Assembly (NCBI GenBank): GCA_023229135.1
Contig: JALNZT010000004.1
Location: forward strand, 1 to 64,000
Source of the DNA: Bacteroidales bacterium
GTDB lineage: Bacteria; Bacteroidota; Bacteroidia; Bacteroidales; F082
Direction: 5' to 3'
Length of the DNA: 64,000 nucleotides
Shown here in pieces: positions 26,566-35,367 of this stretch (the first letter of the stretch is position 1; each line of letters begins with the position of its first letter). The translations under genes and the position numbers were made by a program. The notes beneath the pieces are model-generated. The model made no database searches, was not told where the DNA came from, and saw only the letters and a program-made list of their open reading frames with translations.

Positions 26566-28539
26566 CTAATACTTTATCAGCTTTCCACTGATCAGTTGCT
26601 GTTCGGTTTTGATTTGGTAAAAGTATATTCCTGCTGTGCCAGTTCGTCCGTTGTTCGCTGTACCGTTCCATTCCAGCGTACTTTTCCCGGCCGGTACGAG
26701 CCCTTGCTGCACAAAAATCTGTTTACCGCTTAGGTCAGAAATAATCAGGCTGTACTCAGTTTGTCGGGTTGTCGTAATCTTAAAGCTGGTCTTATCCCTG
26801 AAAGGATTGGGATGCACAACCAATGTTGTGGCAGCATAATCTTCTGACATACCAAGAGGCTCTAATACTTCCAACGCAATCACGAAAACAAAATTTCCAG
26901 CCAGTCCGGCATCTAACTGTAAATGTGCATAATGCATGCCGACTTCCAGATCCTCTGTAAAGAAATTCATCACAAGAGCGGCATTTTCACCACCTGGCAG
27001 ATTAATAGTGTCAGTTTCCAACGATAGCCAGTCATGGGTTTCATCAAGGCTAAATAACAGCTGCAGGTCAAAACTTCCGGTATTTTCAAAAACAATTGAG
27101 TCAGCGGCAGTTTCAAACAGTCGCGCACTAACCAATAGGCTGTCGTTGATAGAATAGCTCAGCTGAATATTTCCAAGCAAAAGATTGATGGCGTTGTAAA
27201 TATTCAGTCGGCCACCCGTAACGGTAATTCCATCAAGGCTTTCGAGTGGATCGGTGCCATTCAGCAAGTATTCTTTCATAAACAAAGCATATACCCCCGG
27301 ATTTTCGTGATAGGCTTCCATAAAATCCGAGTCGGCAGCAGCAAACAATAAGCCCACAGCTCCTGCCACATGCGGTGTTGCCATGCTGGTGCCGGTAGCA
27401 TAACCATAATTTGTAGGTGCAGGGCGTGTGGAATAAATCGTTGTGCCGGGCGCACCCAAATCAATCGAAAGCAAGCCGTATCCTGCACTATTATATTTTT
27501 CGTCGCGGTTAGTGGTGTTGGTCACGGTAATCAACCACGGACTTTCAAAAGCTGTCGGAATATCGCCTTGCACATCCACATTCACATTGCGGTTTGCGGT
27601 AGCACCAGCACTTAAAACCCCGATTGCTCCAAGGCTGTCGTACATAGCGCCCCAGATGGGATAATTATCGGGGTTACCATTGTCAACGCCAAAAGAAGCA
27701 TTTGTAGCTACCACAAAAGCGCCGGAATCTCCCTGGCTTTCGTTGTAGGTGTATCGCATCTCATACACATAGGAATAGGCTTTTACCACTACTGATTCAA
27801 TGGAAGATGAGCCGGAAATCGGCATCACTTTCACATTCCAGTTTACACCAGTTACACCCAAATCGTTATTTCCAATGGCGCCAATTGTACCGGAGACGTG
27901 TGTTCCGTGTGAATCGTTGGAAACATTTCCGCTGTTGTTATAGGCGTTCCAACCATCGTAATCGTCCACATAGCCGTTGTCGTCGTCGTCGATGCCATTG
28001 CCTGGAATTTCGTGTCGGTTTTTGAAAAAATTAAGGTCTTCGTGTTGCAGGTATGCGCCGCCATCAATCACGGCAACTACAATGGTATCGCCGGTTGCGG
28101 TCAATCCACCTGTCGTAAAATCCCAGGCACGCAGGGCGTCAATATCAGCGCCTGCGATACCTCCTCCCGAGCCATCGTTATGCAATCCCCACTGGTTTTC
28201 AAAAAACGGATCGTCGGGTATTGCTTCGGTGGCTTCGCGCAAAGCAACTTCGTGGTTGGCCTGCGCCAATGCGATGCTGTTATGCTTTTTCAAACTGCTG
28301 ATATGCTGCGCCGCCGAGCGTTGGTTTTCATCAAAAGTAAGCAGGTAAATACCCAGCCTGCGCGAAAGCTGTTCCTTGACTTGCAGCTTGTTAGCGTCCA
28401 GGAAATCCTGAACAGATTCAATACTTTGATGGGCTTTCAACTGTATCATCACTTCGCCCGGGATGGCCTTTCCTTGTTGGGCTGTAGCCGAAAAAAATGT
28501 TGAGAAAAATAAAACGAGGGCAACTATAAAAAATCGCAT
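26566..28539 (-). CDS. Secreted subtilisin-like serine peptidase (S8) with T9SS sorting domain
   Basis: A 657-residue exported protease counted from the ATG at 28539 (MRFFIVALVL), which gives a clean signal peptide; the longer reading adds 27 residues before it. An N-terminal inhibitor-like propeptide (about 22-105) precedes the S8 catalytic domain, with D159 (AVIDGG; usually DTG or DSG), H211 (NDSHGTHVSG) and S385 (GTSMATPH). A beta-sandwich region (about 460-570) and a C-terminal type A T9SS domain (VHPNPFRDKTS ... GIYFYQI) follow. It probably works extracellularly in protein degradation, alongside the C1A peptidase at 11027-15064. The 239-bp gap upstream of it shows nothing. Confidence 0.92.
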   Translation of the reverse strand: MRFFIVALVLFFSTFFSATAQQGKAIPGEVMIQLKAHQSIESVQDFLDANKLQVKEQLSRRLGIYLLTFDENQRSAAQHISSLKKHNSIALAQANHEVALREATEAIPDDPFFENQWGLHNDGSGGGIAGADIDALRAWDFTTGGLTATGDTIVVAVIDGGAYLQHEDLNFFKNRHEIPGNGIDDDDNGYVDDYDGWNAYNNSGNVSNDSHGTHVSGTIGAIGNNDLGVTGVNWNVKVMPISGSSSIESVVVKAYSYVYEMRYTYNESQGDSGAFVVATNASFGVDNGNPDNYPIWGAMYDSLGAIGVLSAGATANRNVNVDVQGDIPTAFESPWLITVTNTTNRDEKYNSAGYGLLSIDLGAPGTTIYSTRPAPTNYGYATGTSMATPHVAGAVGLLFAAADSDFMEAYHENPGVYALFMKEYLLNGTDPLESLDGITVTGGRLNIYNAINLLLGNIQLSYSINDSLLVSARLFETAADSIVFENTGSFDLQLLFSLDETHDWLSLETDTINLPGGENAALVMNFFTEDLEVGMHYAHLQLDAGLAGNFVFVIALEVLEPLGMSEDYAATTLVVHPNPFRDKTSFKITTTRQTEYSLIISDLSGKQIFVQQGLVPAGKSTLEWNGTANNGRTGTAGIYFYQIKTEQQLISGKLIKY

Positions 28540-28778
28540 TTTGAAGCAGGTTTTAAATGAGTAGTAAACACCTTTTATGGGTATTGTTTTTTGCGAAAGT
28601 AAGTGTTTCCTAAAAAACAAGGCAATTTCAGGTGATGTTTTTATTCGGAATAATAATAAATTATAAGAACAGTAATAGATAACCTGTCACCTTTCTTTCA
28701 AACCGTGATGAAGTTTGTAGAGTTAAAATCTTTACACAAAATACTTTACGTATAATTACAAATGTAGAATATTAGGGC

Positions 28779-30524
28779 TTATTCTTTAGTCTGTAAAATT
28801 TCTTTGAATTTCGTTAGCATCATCCCTTCTCTTTGCTCAAAGAAGTCTATGAAGTTATTAAACTTCCATTCTGTATCAGGAATCAAGTGTTTTGCTATAT
28901 AGTCCTTTTGCTCTTGTTCTGATTTATACGTTTGCTTAAACCAAGCATCAAAGTCCTTATCAAGTTTTTCAATGTTAGGTGTCGCTTCTAAAAGTTGAAG
29001 ATTTCCTATAAAGTTAAAGTAGTATTGAAAAGTTTCGATTTTATCTTCGTCTATTCCTCGTTTTCTAAGTTTTGATTTTGTGAATTGACTTTTAGGGAAA
29101 ATATGATCAATATGAAACAAGTTTCGAAAATCTAAGCTTGGATAAAGAATTGATAAAACTGAAAAAGTAAAACCTTGACCATATTTATAATACAATAAGT
29201 TATCAATATCTTCATCAGAGAAAATCAATGATTTATTGGTTCCTCTAAAATTGTCAATTATCTTATCAATTGGGAAGCTATTTGTATTTTCTTGCAATAT
29301 TTTTCTAATAGGTCTTAGGATATTGTCAGGTTGACCACTAAATGCTCGTTTGATTAAGGTCAGTATAAGCCACTTTTTAATTTTTGTTTTTTCTTCAAGG
29401 TTTTTACTTGAAGTTATGTAATTATCCTTTGCATCTATTTGCATTAAAAAATATGCAATTGGTATCAAAGCATTATTTGACGTTAATGTTTCTCTATTGA
29501 AGCCAAAACTTGAGACAAGACCTGTAGCAATTCTAATGGAATTTGTGATCTGTTCCCAGTTATTCTCTATTTTAAGCATATTGGCTTTATTGAAGTTATC
29601 TACTTTAAAGGCAATATCTTTAAAATCGCTTAAAACGAGACAAGCTTTTAAAACAAAATCCTTATTGAAATTAAATCCATCACCAATACTATTTATTTGG
29701 TCAACAAATGAAATTATTTCTTCTCGTGCGTCTTTTGTTTCCCATTGTGCTGTTGCTATTGAAAGCAACAAATCAGAGTAGCTCAGTACAGTTCCACCAC
29801 TATTAATTCTAATAAAAATATTTAGCACTTTATCTAACAACTGGCTTTTTTCTTGGTAATAGCTAATTGAACCTTTTTCGTGGATAATATTATGTAATTT
29901 GAATAAAGTCCTGTTTGCTAACTTTCTTGCCTCCGTTGCGTAATCATCAAAAACAAATTCAGTTAAATATTCGCTAACATCACCTGGCTCTTTTAAATCA
30001 AGGATTTTCCCGACGGGGAACCAAAAATTAAATTCGTTATTCCTGATTTCGTTTTTTGATAAAAACTTAAAGTCATATTCCAATTCGGGTTCGTCTGCAC
30101 TTTTTACCAGATTTAAATATAGCTTGCGTTTAGGATAAGCTTGGTCATTATCCCAACGCTTTCTTGGTAACTTAAAAGCGTATGTTCCTTTTAGTGCAAT
30201 GTAAAGAGAGGTTAACCTTTGTTGCCCATCTAAAACAGCAGTAATTTCTTCTTCACCTGTTATATTAGCCTTAGGATTATGTATGTTATCTCTTTCGTGA
30301 TAATTTCTCAAAAATTCATAGAATTCATACTCATTTACCTTCTCTTTTTCAACTTTCCAAAAAAGAAATGAACTTATAGGATAGTCTCGCATTAGACTAT
30401 CAAATAATCTTTCTATTTGATATGGTCCCCAAACGAATTCTCGCTGAATTGCGGGCAAAAGATATCTCCCTTTATGAATATCTTTGACTACATCCGCAAT
30501 TTTTAATGCTGTTTCATATGACAT
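28779..30524 (-). CDS. DUF262/DUF1524 (GmrSD-like) putative restriction nuclease
   Basis: A 581-residue protein. The N-terminal DUF262 (ParB/Srx-like) domain has IQREFVW (26-32) and the nucleotide-binding DGQQR motif (99-103). The C-terminal DUF1524 HNH-type nuclease has HIDHIFPKS (471-479) followed by the N-x-x-G-N-L-Q-L-L helix. This is the domain order of GmrSD-type type IV restriction enzymes and related stand-alone defence proteins, which cleave modified phage DNA in an NTP-dependent way. It is a singleton with no methylase or partner next to it. AT-rich codon use compared with its neighbours suggests horizontal acquisition. Confidence 0.85.
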   Translation of the reverse strand: MSYETALKIADVVKDIHKGRYLLPAIQREFVWGPYQIERLFDSLMRDYPISSFLFWKVEKEKVNEYEFYEFLRNYHERDNIHNPKANITGEEEITAVLDGQQRLTSLYIALKGTYAFKLPRKRWDNDQAYPKRKLYLNLVKSADEPELEYDFKFLSKNEIRNNEFNFWFPVGKILDLKEPGDVSEYLTEFVFDDYATEARKLANRTLFKLHNIIHEKGSISYYQEKSQLLDKVLNIFIRINSGGTVLSYSDLLLSIATAQWETKDAREEIISFVDQINSIGDGFNFNKDFVLKACLVLSDFKDIAFKVDNFNKANMLKIENNWEQITNSIRIATGLVSSFGFNRETLTSNNALIPIAYFLMQIDAKDNYITSSKNLEEKTKIKKWLILTLIKRAFSGQPDNILRPIRKILQENTNSFPIDKIIDNFRGTNKSLIFSDEDIDNLLYYKYGQGFTFSVLSILYPSLDFRNLFHIDHIFPKSQFTKSKLRKRGIDEDKIETFQYYFNFIGNLQLLEATPNIEKLDKDFDAWFKQTYKSEQEQKDYIAKHLIPDTEWKFNNFIDFFEQREGMMLTKFKEILQTKE

Positions 30525-30633
30525 ATTATGTGTTTTATTTTGAACTGGTTGTTCATTATGTATGCACCATCAAATAATAAATTCTATTTTAGTCGGCAAG
30601 ATGTTCAGCCAATCCTAAAAACCAAAACAGTAT

Positions 30634-31731
30634 TTACACGAAACGCTCGCCTTTTTCTACTTTGATGTCATTTACAAACTGACGAATCATTTGCTCGTCT
30701 TCTTTTTTGCAAATCAATAAGGCGTTGTCATCTTCTACCACGATATAATCCTTCAATCCCTGCAAAACAACCAGCTTATTTTTCGGCATATTTACGACAC
30801 AAGATTCTGTTTCATAAGTCATTACATTATTACCTACGATGGCGTTATTGTTTTCGTCTTTGCTGCGTATTTCGTACAAAGAACCCCAGGTTCCCAGATC
30901 GCTCCAGCCAAAATCAACCGACATAACATATACATTGTCGGCTTTTTCCATCACGCCGTAGTCGATGCTGATATTGCGGCAAACCGAATAGGTTTGGCGG
31001 ATAAATTCTTTTTCGTGAGGCGTACTGTATTTCCCTTTTCCTTCTTTAAAAAGCTCGTTCACTTCGGGCAGATAGCGGTCGAATGCGTTGTTGATACTTT
31101 TGAGCGACCAGATGAAAATGCCGGCATTCCAAAGGAAGTCACCGCTTTCGAGGAAGCTCTGTGCGATGCTCAGGCTGGGTTTTTCGGTAAAGGTTTTCAC
31201 CTTTTTCAGCTTAGGCCTTTCCGGTAAAACGCCTTCTTCTAAAAACTGGATATAGCCGTAGCCTGTGTCTGGTCGGCTGGGCTCAATGCCGAGAGTGATT
31301 AGCCAATCGTTTTGTTCTGCAATACGCATGGCGTCGTTCACGTTTTCGGTGAAAACATTTTCTTGCAAAATGATATGATCAGAGGGTGCCACCACGATAG
31401 TTGCATTGGCGTCGCGCTCCATAATTACATGGTTGGCGTAGGCTATGCAGGGCGCGGTATTGCGGCGTGCCGTCTCGCACAGAATTTGATCGGGAGCTAT
31501 GCTGGGAAGCTGTTCCTGAACTTGATCACGGTAAATTTCGTTGGTTACAATATATATATTTTCAGACGGACAAAGATGTGTAAAGCGGTCAAACGTCATT
31601 TGCAACAAGGTTTTGCCAATACCTAAAATGTCGAGAAACTGCTTGGGGCGGGAAGTCTTGCTCATGGGCCAAAAGCGTGCACCAATACCACCGGCCATGA
31701 TGACACAATAACGATTTTTGAGTTGTTCCAT
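30634..31731 (-). CDS. manC: Mannose-1-phosphate guanylyltransferase
   Basis: A 365-residue nucleotidyltransferase that makes GDP-mannose from mannose-1-phosphate and GTP for glycan synthesis. The N-terminal signature AGGIGARFWPMSKTSRPKQF binds GTP, and DHIILQEN and FLWNAGIFIW are typical of the family. It lacks the C-terminal phosphomannose isomerase domain of the bifunctional ManC/AlgA enzymes, as is usual for Bacteroidota. It is a single gene, unlinked to other glycan genes here. Confidence 0.94.
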   Translation of the reverse strand: MEQLKNRYCVIMAGGIGARFWPMSKTSRPKQFLDILGIGKTLLQMTFDRFTHLCPSENIYIVTNEIYRDQVQEQLPSIAPDQILCETARRNTAPCIAYANHVIMERDANATIVVAPSDHIILQENVFTENVNDAMRIAEQNDWLITLGIEPSRPDTGYGYIQFLEEGVLPERPKLKKVKTFTEKPSLSIAQSFLESGDFLWNAGIFIWSLKSINNAFDRYLPEVNELFKEGKGKYSTPHEKEFIRQTYSVCRNISIDYGVMEKADNVYVMSVDFGWSDLGTWGSLYEIRSKDENNNAIVGNNVMTYETESCVVNMPKNKLVVLQGLKDYIVVEDDNALLICKKEDEQMIRQFVNDIKVEKGERFV

Positions 31732-31878
31732 CTATTCTGGATTTATTTTTTGGGCAAAAACTGTATTTTTTGATAGTCTTGCTCCGGTTATTAATCATAA
31801 GTGCTACAAAAATAAGGCTATTTTCTGTTCTTCCAAAGAACAAGGAATTAATAAACTGCCTTCTGTTTTGAACACTTG

Positions 31879-33240
31879 CTAAAACAGGTAATTCAGGCCA
31901 ATGTACAAACCGCTTTTCCCGTCCTGAGCATTCAGCGCAAGGCCGTAATCGGCAGAAAGAATAAAATTCTCGTTCATGGCAATTTTCAGTCCCATGCCAA
32001 CACTCCAATGCGGTTTTTCGGCATCTGCCTTGTAAAAATCTGTCAGCTTATAATCCAGAAATTCTTGAGGCAGTCTTTCAAAAAATTCTGCAACGTCAAT
32101 CTTTCCGGTTACTTGTCCCACATCGGTGAAACCATTTACAGCCAGGTAAAAATTCTGGTTAAAAAGCCTCCGCTGGATAATTTTCCAGCGCAGCTCGATA
32201 TTGGCGTAGGCCATGCCATCACCCACCACGCGGTTACGCATTATACCACGCAGGCTACGCTGGCCGCCCAGCCCTTCTGAATATGCACCCAAAAGCCGGG
32301 TAGTTATCAGCAACGGTTGCGCATAAAATGGTACATGACCGCCGATGCTGCTTTGCCAACCCAGTCTTCCGGCTAAGACGAGTTTGTTGGGAACAAGGCT
32401 AAAATACTGCCTGTGCGTGAGGCTGATACGCGAAAATCCTTGTTGTAAATTAGAAAACTGTCGGGGTGCAACATACAGCATTAAGGCTGTCCAGATGCCG
32501 CGTGTAGGATTGGGTTCAAAGTCGCGTGAGTCGTAAATCAAGCCGCCTTTAAGTGCCAAAAATTTTCCACCGGTGGCTTCCTCTGCCGAAATAATACCCC
32601 ACTGCTGATACAGCTCAAACAAACCTGAAACATCTTCAACAGCAGGCAGCTGATCTTCTTCTTTTTTACCTTTGTTAAGTCGGTCGATATCTACTGATCC
32701 AACCACAAAGTTGTAAAACTCAAAACCGGCAGCCCATTGCAGAGGCGAATTGAATAGTGAACCACTCAAATCGGTGTGTAGCCGCAGCATATCGCGTTTG
32801 TGTTTGTAAAACATACGTGAGCGATATTGGTGGTTGCCGTCTTCCACCCAGTCAGCATTATAAACCGCTTCGTAGCCATTGAAGCCGAAAAAATCAATGG
32901 CTTGCTCGGGCATATAACTCAGGTCGAAACTCAGGCGGACGCCTTTAATCAGTTGGTCGCTGTCATAGGCAAAACGGAATAAACCACTGCCTTTGGTGTA
33001 GCGCGAGGCCTCAAAATAAAAGGAATGATCGTAGTTGGGATAGCGACTTCCATCGCCGTAATGAAAAAGGTTGACCAGACCGCCATACTGAAAACCCAGA
33101 TCGGTATTGAAGGAAACGGCAGGCAGCAGACCGAAATTCCAGCCGTCTTTTATCACTGTTTTTTTCTGTAAAAGGGTGCTATCTTCCTGGGCGTTTAAAC
33201 TTGTTGAAAATAGCAAAAGCAACAAAATAAGATTTTTCAT
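31879..33240 (-). CDS. Outer-membrane beta-barrel, Omp85/surface-antigen family
   Basis: A 453-residue protein with a signal peptide (from the ATG at 33240; an ATG four codons earlier is possible). The remainder is a 16-strand-like barrel with the Omp85-type GGQRSLRG motif and a C-terminal aromatic residue (LNYLF). There are no POTRA domains before the barrel, so it is a short bacterial surface antigen rather than BamA. Cargo and function are unknown. It lies upstream of manC on the same strand, 147 bp away, so linkage is weak. Confidence 0.85.
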   Translation of the reverse strand: MKNLILLLLLFSTSLNAQEDSTLLQKKTVIKDGWNFGLLPAVSFNTDLGFQYGGLVNLFHYGDGSRYPNYDHSFYFEASRYTKGSGLFRFAYDSDQLIKGVRLSFDLSYMPEQAIDFFGFNGYEAVYNADWVEDGNHQYRSRMFYKHKRDMLRLHTDLSGSLFNSPLQWAAGFEFYNFVVGSVDIDRLNKGKKEEDQLPAVEDVSGLFELYQQWGIISAEEATGGKFLALKGGLIYDSRDFEPNPTRGIWTALMLYVAPRQFSNLQQGFSRISLTHRQYFSLVPNKLVLAGRLGWQSSIGGHVPFYAQPLLITTRLLGAYSEGLGGQRSLRGIMRNRVVGDGMAYANIELRWKIIQRRLFNQNFYLAVNGFTDVGQVTGKIDVAEFFERLPQEFLDYKLTDFYKADAEKPHWSVGMGLKIAMNENFILSADYGLALNAQDGKSGLYIGLNYLF

Positions 33241-33308
33241 AGAGATTCGCATCGGCGGATATTTGTCGATAAAAATACAATTATTCTGCTATTGCCATAA
33301 GCCACGAA

Positions 33309-34244
33309 TTATTTATCCTCTGCCAGCCGTGTCCTTGCCGTAATGCTGTCTTTTTCCAACTGAAGGCGAAGTGCTTCCAGGTTTTCAAACTTGTGCTCAT
33401 CGCGGATGCGGTCGATAAAGCTAATGGTAATTTCTTCTCCATAAATCTCCTTATCAAAATCAAAAATATGGACTTCTACTGTTAGCTCGCTGTCCGAAAT
33501 CGTTGGTCGGTAGCCCACATTTCCCATGCCATCGTATAGCTTCCCGTTATACTCAACCTGGCAAGCATACACGCCGCCCGCCGTGATGAGCTTATATTGG
33601 CTTGGCATTTCGATATTGGCCGTCGGGAAGCCAATTTTGTGTCCAATCTGATTGCCACGGAACACTTTGCCTGATAGGGAATAATTGTAGCCCAGCAATT
33701 GATTGGCTTTGGCTACATCGCCCATTTCCAAGGCTTTGCGAATCTTTGTGGAGCTCACCGCGATATTCTCCACGTCCTGTGCAGCAATGCGTTCTACCTT
33801 AAACTGAAATTTTTGTCTCAGGTCGAACAACAGCTTGAAATCACCGATGCGGTTTTTGCCAAAATGATGATCATATCCCACCACCAATTTATACGGCTTG
33901 ACAGGCTTCACAATAAAATCTCTTATAAAAGCTTCGGAGCTGGTGCGCGAGAAGGCTTTGGTAAACTCAATAATAATCAGGTTATCGATACCAATGGCTT
34001 CGAGACGTTCTATTTTTTGCTTTTGTGTGCTGATAAATTTCAGGTTTGAGCTGTCGATCTGCAACACCAGCCGTGGATGCGGATAAAAAGTGATGACTAC
34101 TGTTTCGCCGTTTACCTTGCGTGCATCAGCTTTCATCTTATTTAATATAGCCTGATGCCCCAAATGCACGCCATCAAAGGTTCCGATGGTTACAATGGCA
34201 TTGTTTACCGGCACAAAATCTTTTATATCATGGTATATTTTCAC
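33309..34244 (-). CDS. ribF: Bifunctional riboflavin kinase / FAD synthetase
   Basis: A 311-residue enzyme converting riboflavin to FMN and then FAD. The N-terminal nucleotidyltransferase has GTFDGVHLGHQ and YDHHFGKNRIG; the C-terminal flavokinase has GNQIGHKIGFPTANIEM. Its ATG overlaps the asd stop by 4 bases (ATGA), so the two are translationally coupled. Confidence 0.96.
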   Translation of the reverse strand: MKIYHDIKDFVPVNNAIVTIGTFDGVHLGHQAILNKMKADARKVNGETVVITFYPHPRLVLQIDSSNLKFISTQKQKIERLEAIGIDNLIIIEFTKAFSRTSSEAFIRDFIVKPVKPYKLVVGYDHHFGKNRIGDFKLLFDLRQKFQFKVERIAAQDVENIAVSSTKIRKALEMGDVAKANQLLGYNYSLSGKVFRGNQIGHKIGFPTANIEMPSQYKLITAGGVYACQVEYNGKLYDGMGNVGYRPTISDSELTVEVHIFDFDKEIYGEEITISFIDRIRDEHKFENLEALRLQLEKDSITARTRLAEDK

Positions 34245-35239
34245 AATCTAACAAGCTTGTTATCAATAAGATATTTTGCAATTTGAACCGCGTTGGTTGC
34301 CGCGCCTTTGCGCAGATTGTCCGACACAATCCACAAATTTAAACCAGAAACAATACTACTGTCGCGCCGGATTCTTCCAACAAAAACAGCATCTTTTTCG
34401 GCAGCAAAAAGCGGCATAGGGTAAATGCTATTTCTAGGATCGTCCTGCACCACAATCCCGGGCGACTGCTCCAGCAGTTGGCGCACCATTTCGAGACTAA
34501 AATCCTGCTCAAACTCCACATTTACCGACATCGAGTGGCCGCCTGTGACGGGAACGCGAACCACGGTGGATGTAATCGCCATCTCAGGCGCATCTAATAT
34601 TTTTCGGGTCTCAAAAAGCAGCTTTTCTTCTTCTGAAGTATCGCCGTAAGCATTAAAATCTCCTCCCTGTGGTATCACATTTTTGAAGATAGGATGTGGA
34701 TAAGCCGGCTCGTTCACTGTATTTTTATTTTGTTCGTCTTCCAACTGTTGCAGGCCTTTCAGCCCACTGCCGCTCACCGATTGATAAGTGGAAATCACCA
34801 ATCGCCGGATGCCAAAAGCAAGATGCAAAGGTGCCAGAGCCATCACCATCTGTATGGTAGAGCAGTTGGGATTGGCGATAATACGGTGATTGGCTTTGAT
34901 GGCTGCGGCATTTACCTCCGGAATCACCAGCGGAACGGCCTCATCACGGCGCCAGGCCGAGCTGTTGTCGATCACCAGGCTGCCCTGCGCCGCAAACTGT
35001 GGAGCCACTTCGCGCGATAGCATTGCTCCGGCACTCATCAGCACAAGCTCAGGTCTGGCTTCTAAGGCTTCACGCAGGCTGACAATACTGTGTTGTGTGC
35101 CGCAGCAATACAGCGTTTTGCCAAGCGATTGTTCGCTTGCTACCACAATAAGCTGCTCAGCCCGAAGATTTTGTTCTTCAAGTAGCTGCAATAATTTTTG
35201 TCCAACAAGACCGGTAGCTCCTATCAGGGCGATTTTCAT
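34241..35239 (-). CDS. asd: Aspartate-semialdehyde dehydrogenase
   Basis: A 332-residue NADP-dependent enzyme reducing aspartyl phosphate to aspartate semialdehyde, feeding lysine, threonine, methionine and diaminopimelate synthesis. The dinucleotide motif is GATGLVGQKLL (7-17), the active-site Cys is C126 in NPNCSTIQM, and the catalytic His is in VPVTGGHSMSVNVEF. It is the first gene of a two-gene operon with ribF. Confidence 0.96.
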   Translation of the reverse strand: MKIALIGATGLVGQKLLQLLEEQNLRAEQLIVVASEQSLGKTLYCCGTQHSIVSLREALEARPELVLMSAGAMLSREVAPQFAAQGSLVIDNSSAWRRDEAVPLVIPEVNAAAIKANHRIIANPNCSTIQMVMALAPLHLAFGIRRLVISTYQSVSGSGLKGLQQLEDEQNKNTVNEPAYPHPIFKNVIPQGGDFNAYGDTSEEEKLLFETRKILDAPEMAITSTVVRVPVTGGHSMSVNVEFEQDFSLEMVRQLLEQSPGIVVQDDPRNSIYPMPLFAAEKDAVFVGRIRRDSSIVSGLNLWIVSDNLRKGAATNAVQIAKYLIDNKLVRL

Positions 35240-35367
35240 GCAACCAAATCAATTAATTATTCTAATTTTACACGACTTAATGCCGGCTGCAAAAGTATAA
35301 AATATTGACTTGTAGAATGGGAATATCAACTTCCGGCAGGTTTTATTGCTTCTAAACATTTGTATAT

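Noticed and set aside
11000..31000. Many ORFs on the plus strand opposite the large minus-strand genes
   Set aside because: They lie fully inside recognised genes, have no recognisable product and no spacing or start context of their own.
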